Source: Cryobacterium lactosi
GTDB lineage: Bacteria; Actinomycetota; Actinomycetes; Actinomycetales; Microbacteriaceae
DNA: 50,455 bases
Direction: 5' to 3'
Assembly (NCBI RefSeq): GCF_004403945.1
Contig: NZ_SOHM01000048.1
Location: 517-50,971 of the forward strand
The translations under genes and the position numbers were made by a program. Within the stretch, counting starts at the first letter, position 1. The number at the start of each line of letters is the position of its first letter. Under the pieces are notes generated by a model. The model worked only from the letters and a program-made list of their open reading frames with translations. It was not told the origin of the DNA and made no database searches. This document shows positions 50,029 to 50,455 of this stretch, one piece after another.

Positions 50029-50324
50029 CCATTCTGCATCTCGTCTCGTGGAAGCTGACGGCGACGGACCCCGCCGAAAAAGCCGAGCACGCCGCCCAAA
50101 TGGCGGCCAGGCTCGGTGGGCTCGTCGGGGTGGTTGATGAGATCCAGTCCCTGCGCGTAGGCCCCGACGTCGTCGGCGGTGCCAACTGGGATGTGGCGCT
50201 CGTCGCCGAATTCGCCGACGAGGCCGCGTTGGCCCGATACCAGGTGCATCCGGCCCACGTCGAGGCCGGCGCGTACGTGAAATCGGTCACCGCCGAGCGG
50301 ATGGCCGTCGACCTCGTCGTGTAG
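50025..50324 (+). CDS. Dabb (stress-responsive A/B barrel) family protein
   Basis: This is a 99-residue dimeric alpha/beta barrel protein: ILHLVSWKLTATDPAEKAEHAAQM, the central LRVGPDVVGGANWDVALVAEFADEAALARYQVHPAHVEAGAYV and the end are typical. The family has diverse, mostly unassigned roles. It overlaps the glutaredoxin gene by 4 nt (ATGA), so the two are co-expressed. Confidence 0.9.
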   Translation: MTILHLVSWKLTATDPAEKAEHAAQMAARLGGLVGVVDEIQSLRVGPDVVGGANWDVALVAEFADEAALARYQVHPAHVEAGAYVKSVTAERMAVDLVV

Positions 50325-50343
50325 CGCCAGACCGGGTGCCCAC

Positions 50344-50390
50344 GCACACGAAAAACGGCCGAGCGGGTAGCTCGGCCGTTTTTCGTGTGC
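50344..50390. terminator. Very long bidirectional terminator
   Basis: A perfect 21-bp stem (50344-50364 with 50370-50390, loop GGGTA) contains AAAAA/TTTTT within its lower half, so it works on either strand. It separates the Dabb gene from the convergent partial gene at the window edge. Confidence 0.93.
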
Positions 50391-50408
50391 TGCGGGTGGT
50401 GCGGGGTG

Positions 50409-50455
50409 TTACTTGGTGTTGACGGTGATGGTGGCGATGCCCACGAGGAGCTGGT
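50409..50455 (-). CDS. Partial CDS, C-terminus only
   Basis: A minus-strand frame runs off the window end and stops with TAA at 50411-50409. Only the last residues are visible (QLLVGIATITVNTK). The family cannot be told. Confidence 0.45.
   Translation of the reverse strand, partial: QLLVGIATITVNTK

Overview
The window is about 50 kb of high-GC DNA. The protein families, short intergenic gaps, frequent GTG starts and many starts placed directly after a -10 hexamer suggest an actinobacterium, most likely of the family Microbacteriaceae (Cryobacterium-like). The genus is inferred from the overall look of the proteins and was not tested. No prophage, insertion sequence or CRISPR array was found. 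Three tRNA genes are present: Ser-UGA, Ser-GCU and Arg-ACG.

Layout. 1-5.8 kb: a minus-strand beta-glucoside/cellobiose operon (binding lipoprotein, two ABC permeases, GH1 beta-glucosidase, LacI/CebR-like repressor). Two palindromic operators bracket its promoter. 5.9-9.7 kb: an NAD(P)-binding protein, a VanY-like peptidase and two tandem exported amidase-domain proteins. 9.7-16 kb: housekeeping genes (pgm, pheA, a lipid kinase, serS, a HAD phosphatase). 16-19.7 kb: tRNA-Ser, an LCP-family wall-polymer ligase, a second tRNA-Ser, and a LicD-methyltransferase fusion coupled to a small coiled-coil protein. 19.7-28.8 kb: a DUF389 membrane protein, a phosphoesterase, a GGDEF/EAL protein, an EF-G-binding zinc-finger protein, a divergent qorB/HxlR redox pair, a carboxylesterase, a flavodoxin-fold reductase and an MFS exporter overlapping a gene remnant.

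28.8-32 kb: two large surface proteins. One has eight chaplin-like repeats, a signal peptide and an LAxTG sorting signal, and contains a perfect 330-bp tandem duplication. The other is a Val/Pro-rich exported protein. 32-40.3 kb: transporters, glutaminase, NUDIX, DUF1918 and two MarR regulators. One MarR gene is divergent from an EamA exporter, with two palindromes over two leaderless starts. A second lipid kinase, DedA and RidA follow. 40.3-42.1 kb: a repeat-type inverted repeat, an orphan OmpR-type winged-helix regulator and a long leader region. 42.1-50.4 kb: upp, tadA, a glutamine amidotransferase, a CDF transporter, proC, TrkA/TrkH potassium uptake, an ArsR-type regulator, a small HTH gene, the 32-residue ribosomal protein bS22, a HAD phosphatase, a glutaredoxin and a Dabb protein.

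The best candidate for an undescribed system is the leader of the winged-helix gene (41524-41867). A good promoter drives a leaderless 33-codon peptide containing six Met and three Cys and ending in a Cys-Cys-Arg-Met-Cys-Arg run. It is followed by mutually exclusive hairpins, one with a T5 tract. This looks like a sulfur-amino-acid-sensing attenuator controlling an orphan regulator. The chaplin-like sortase-anchored repeat protein and the LicD-methyltransferase fusion are next in interest.
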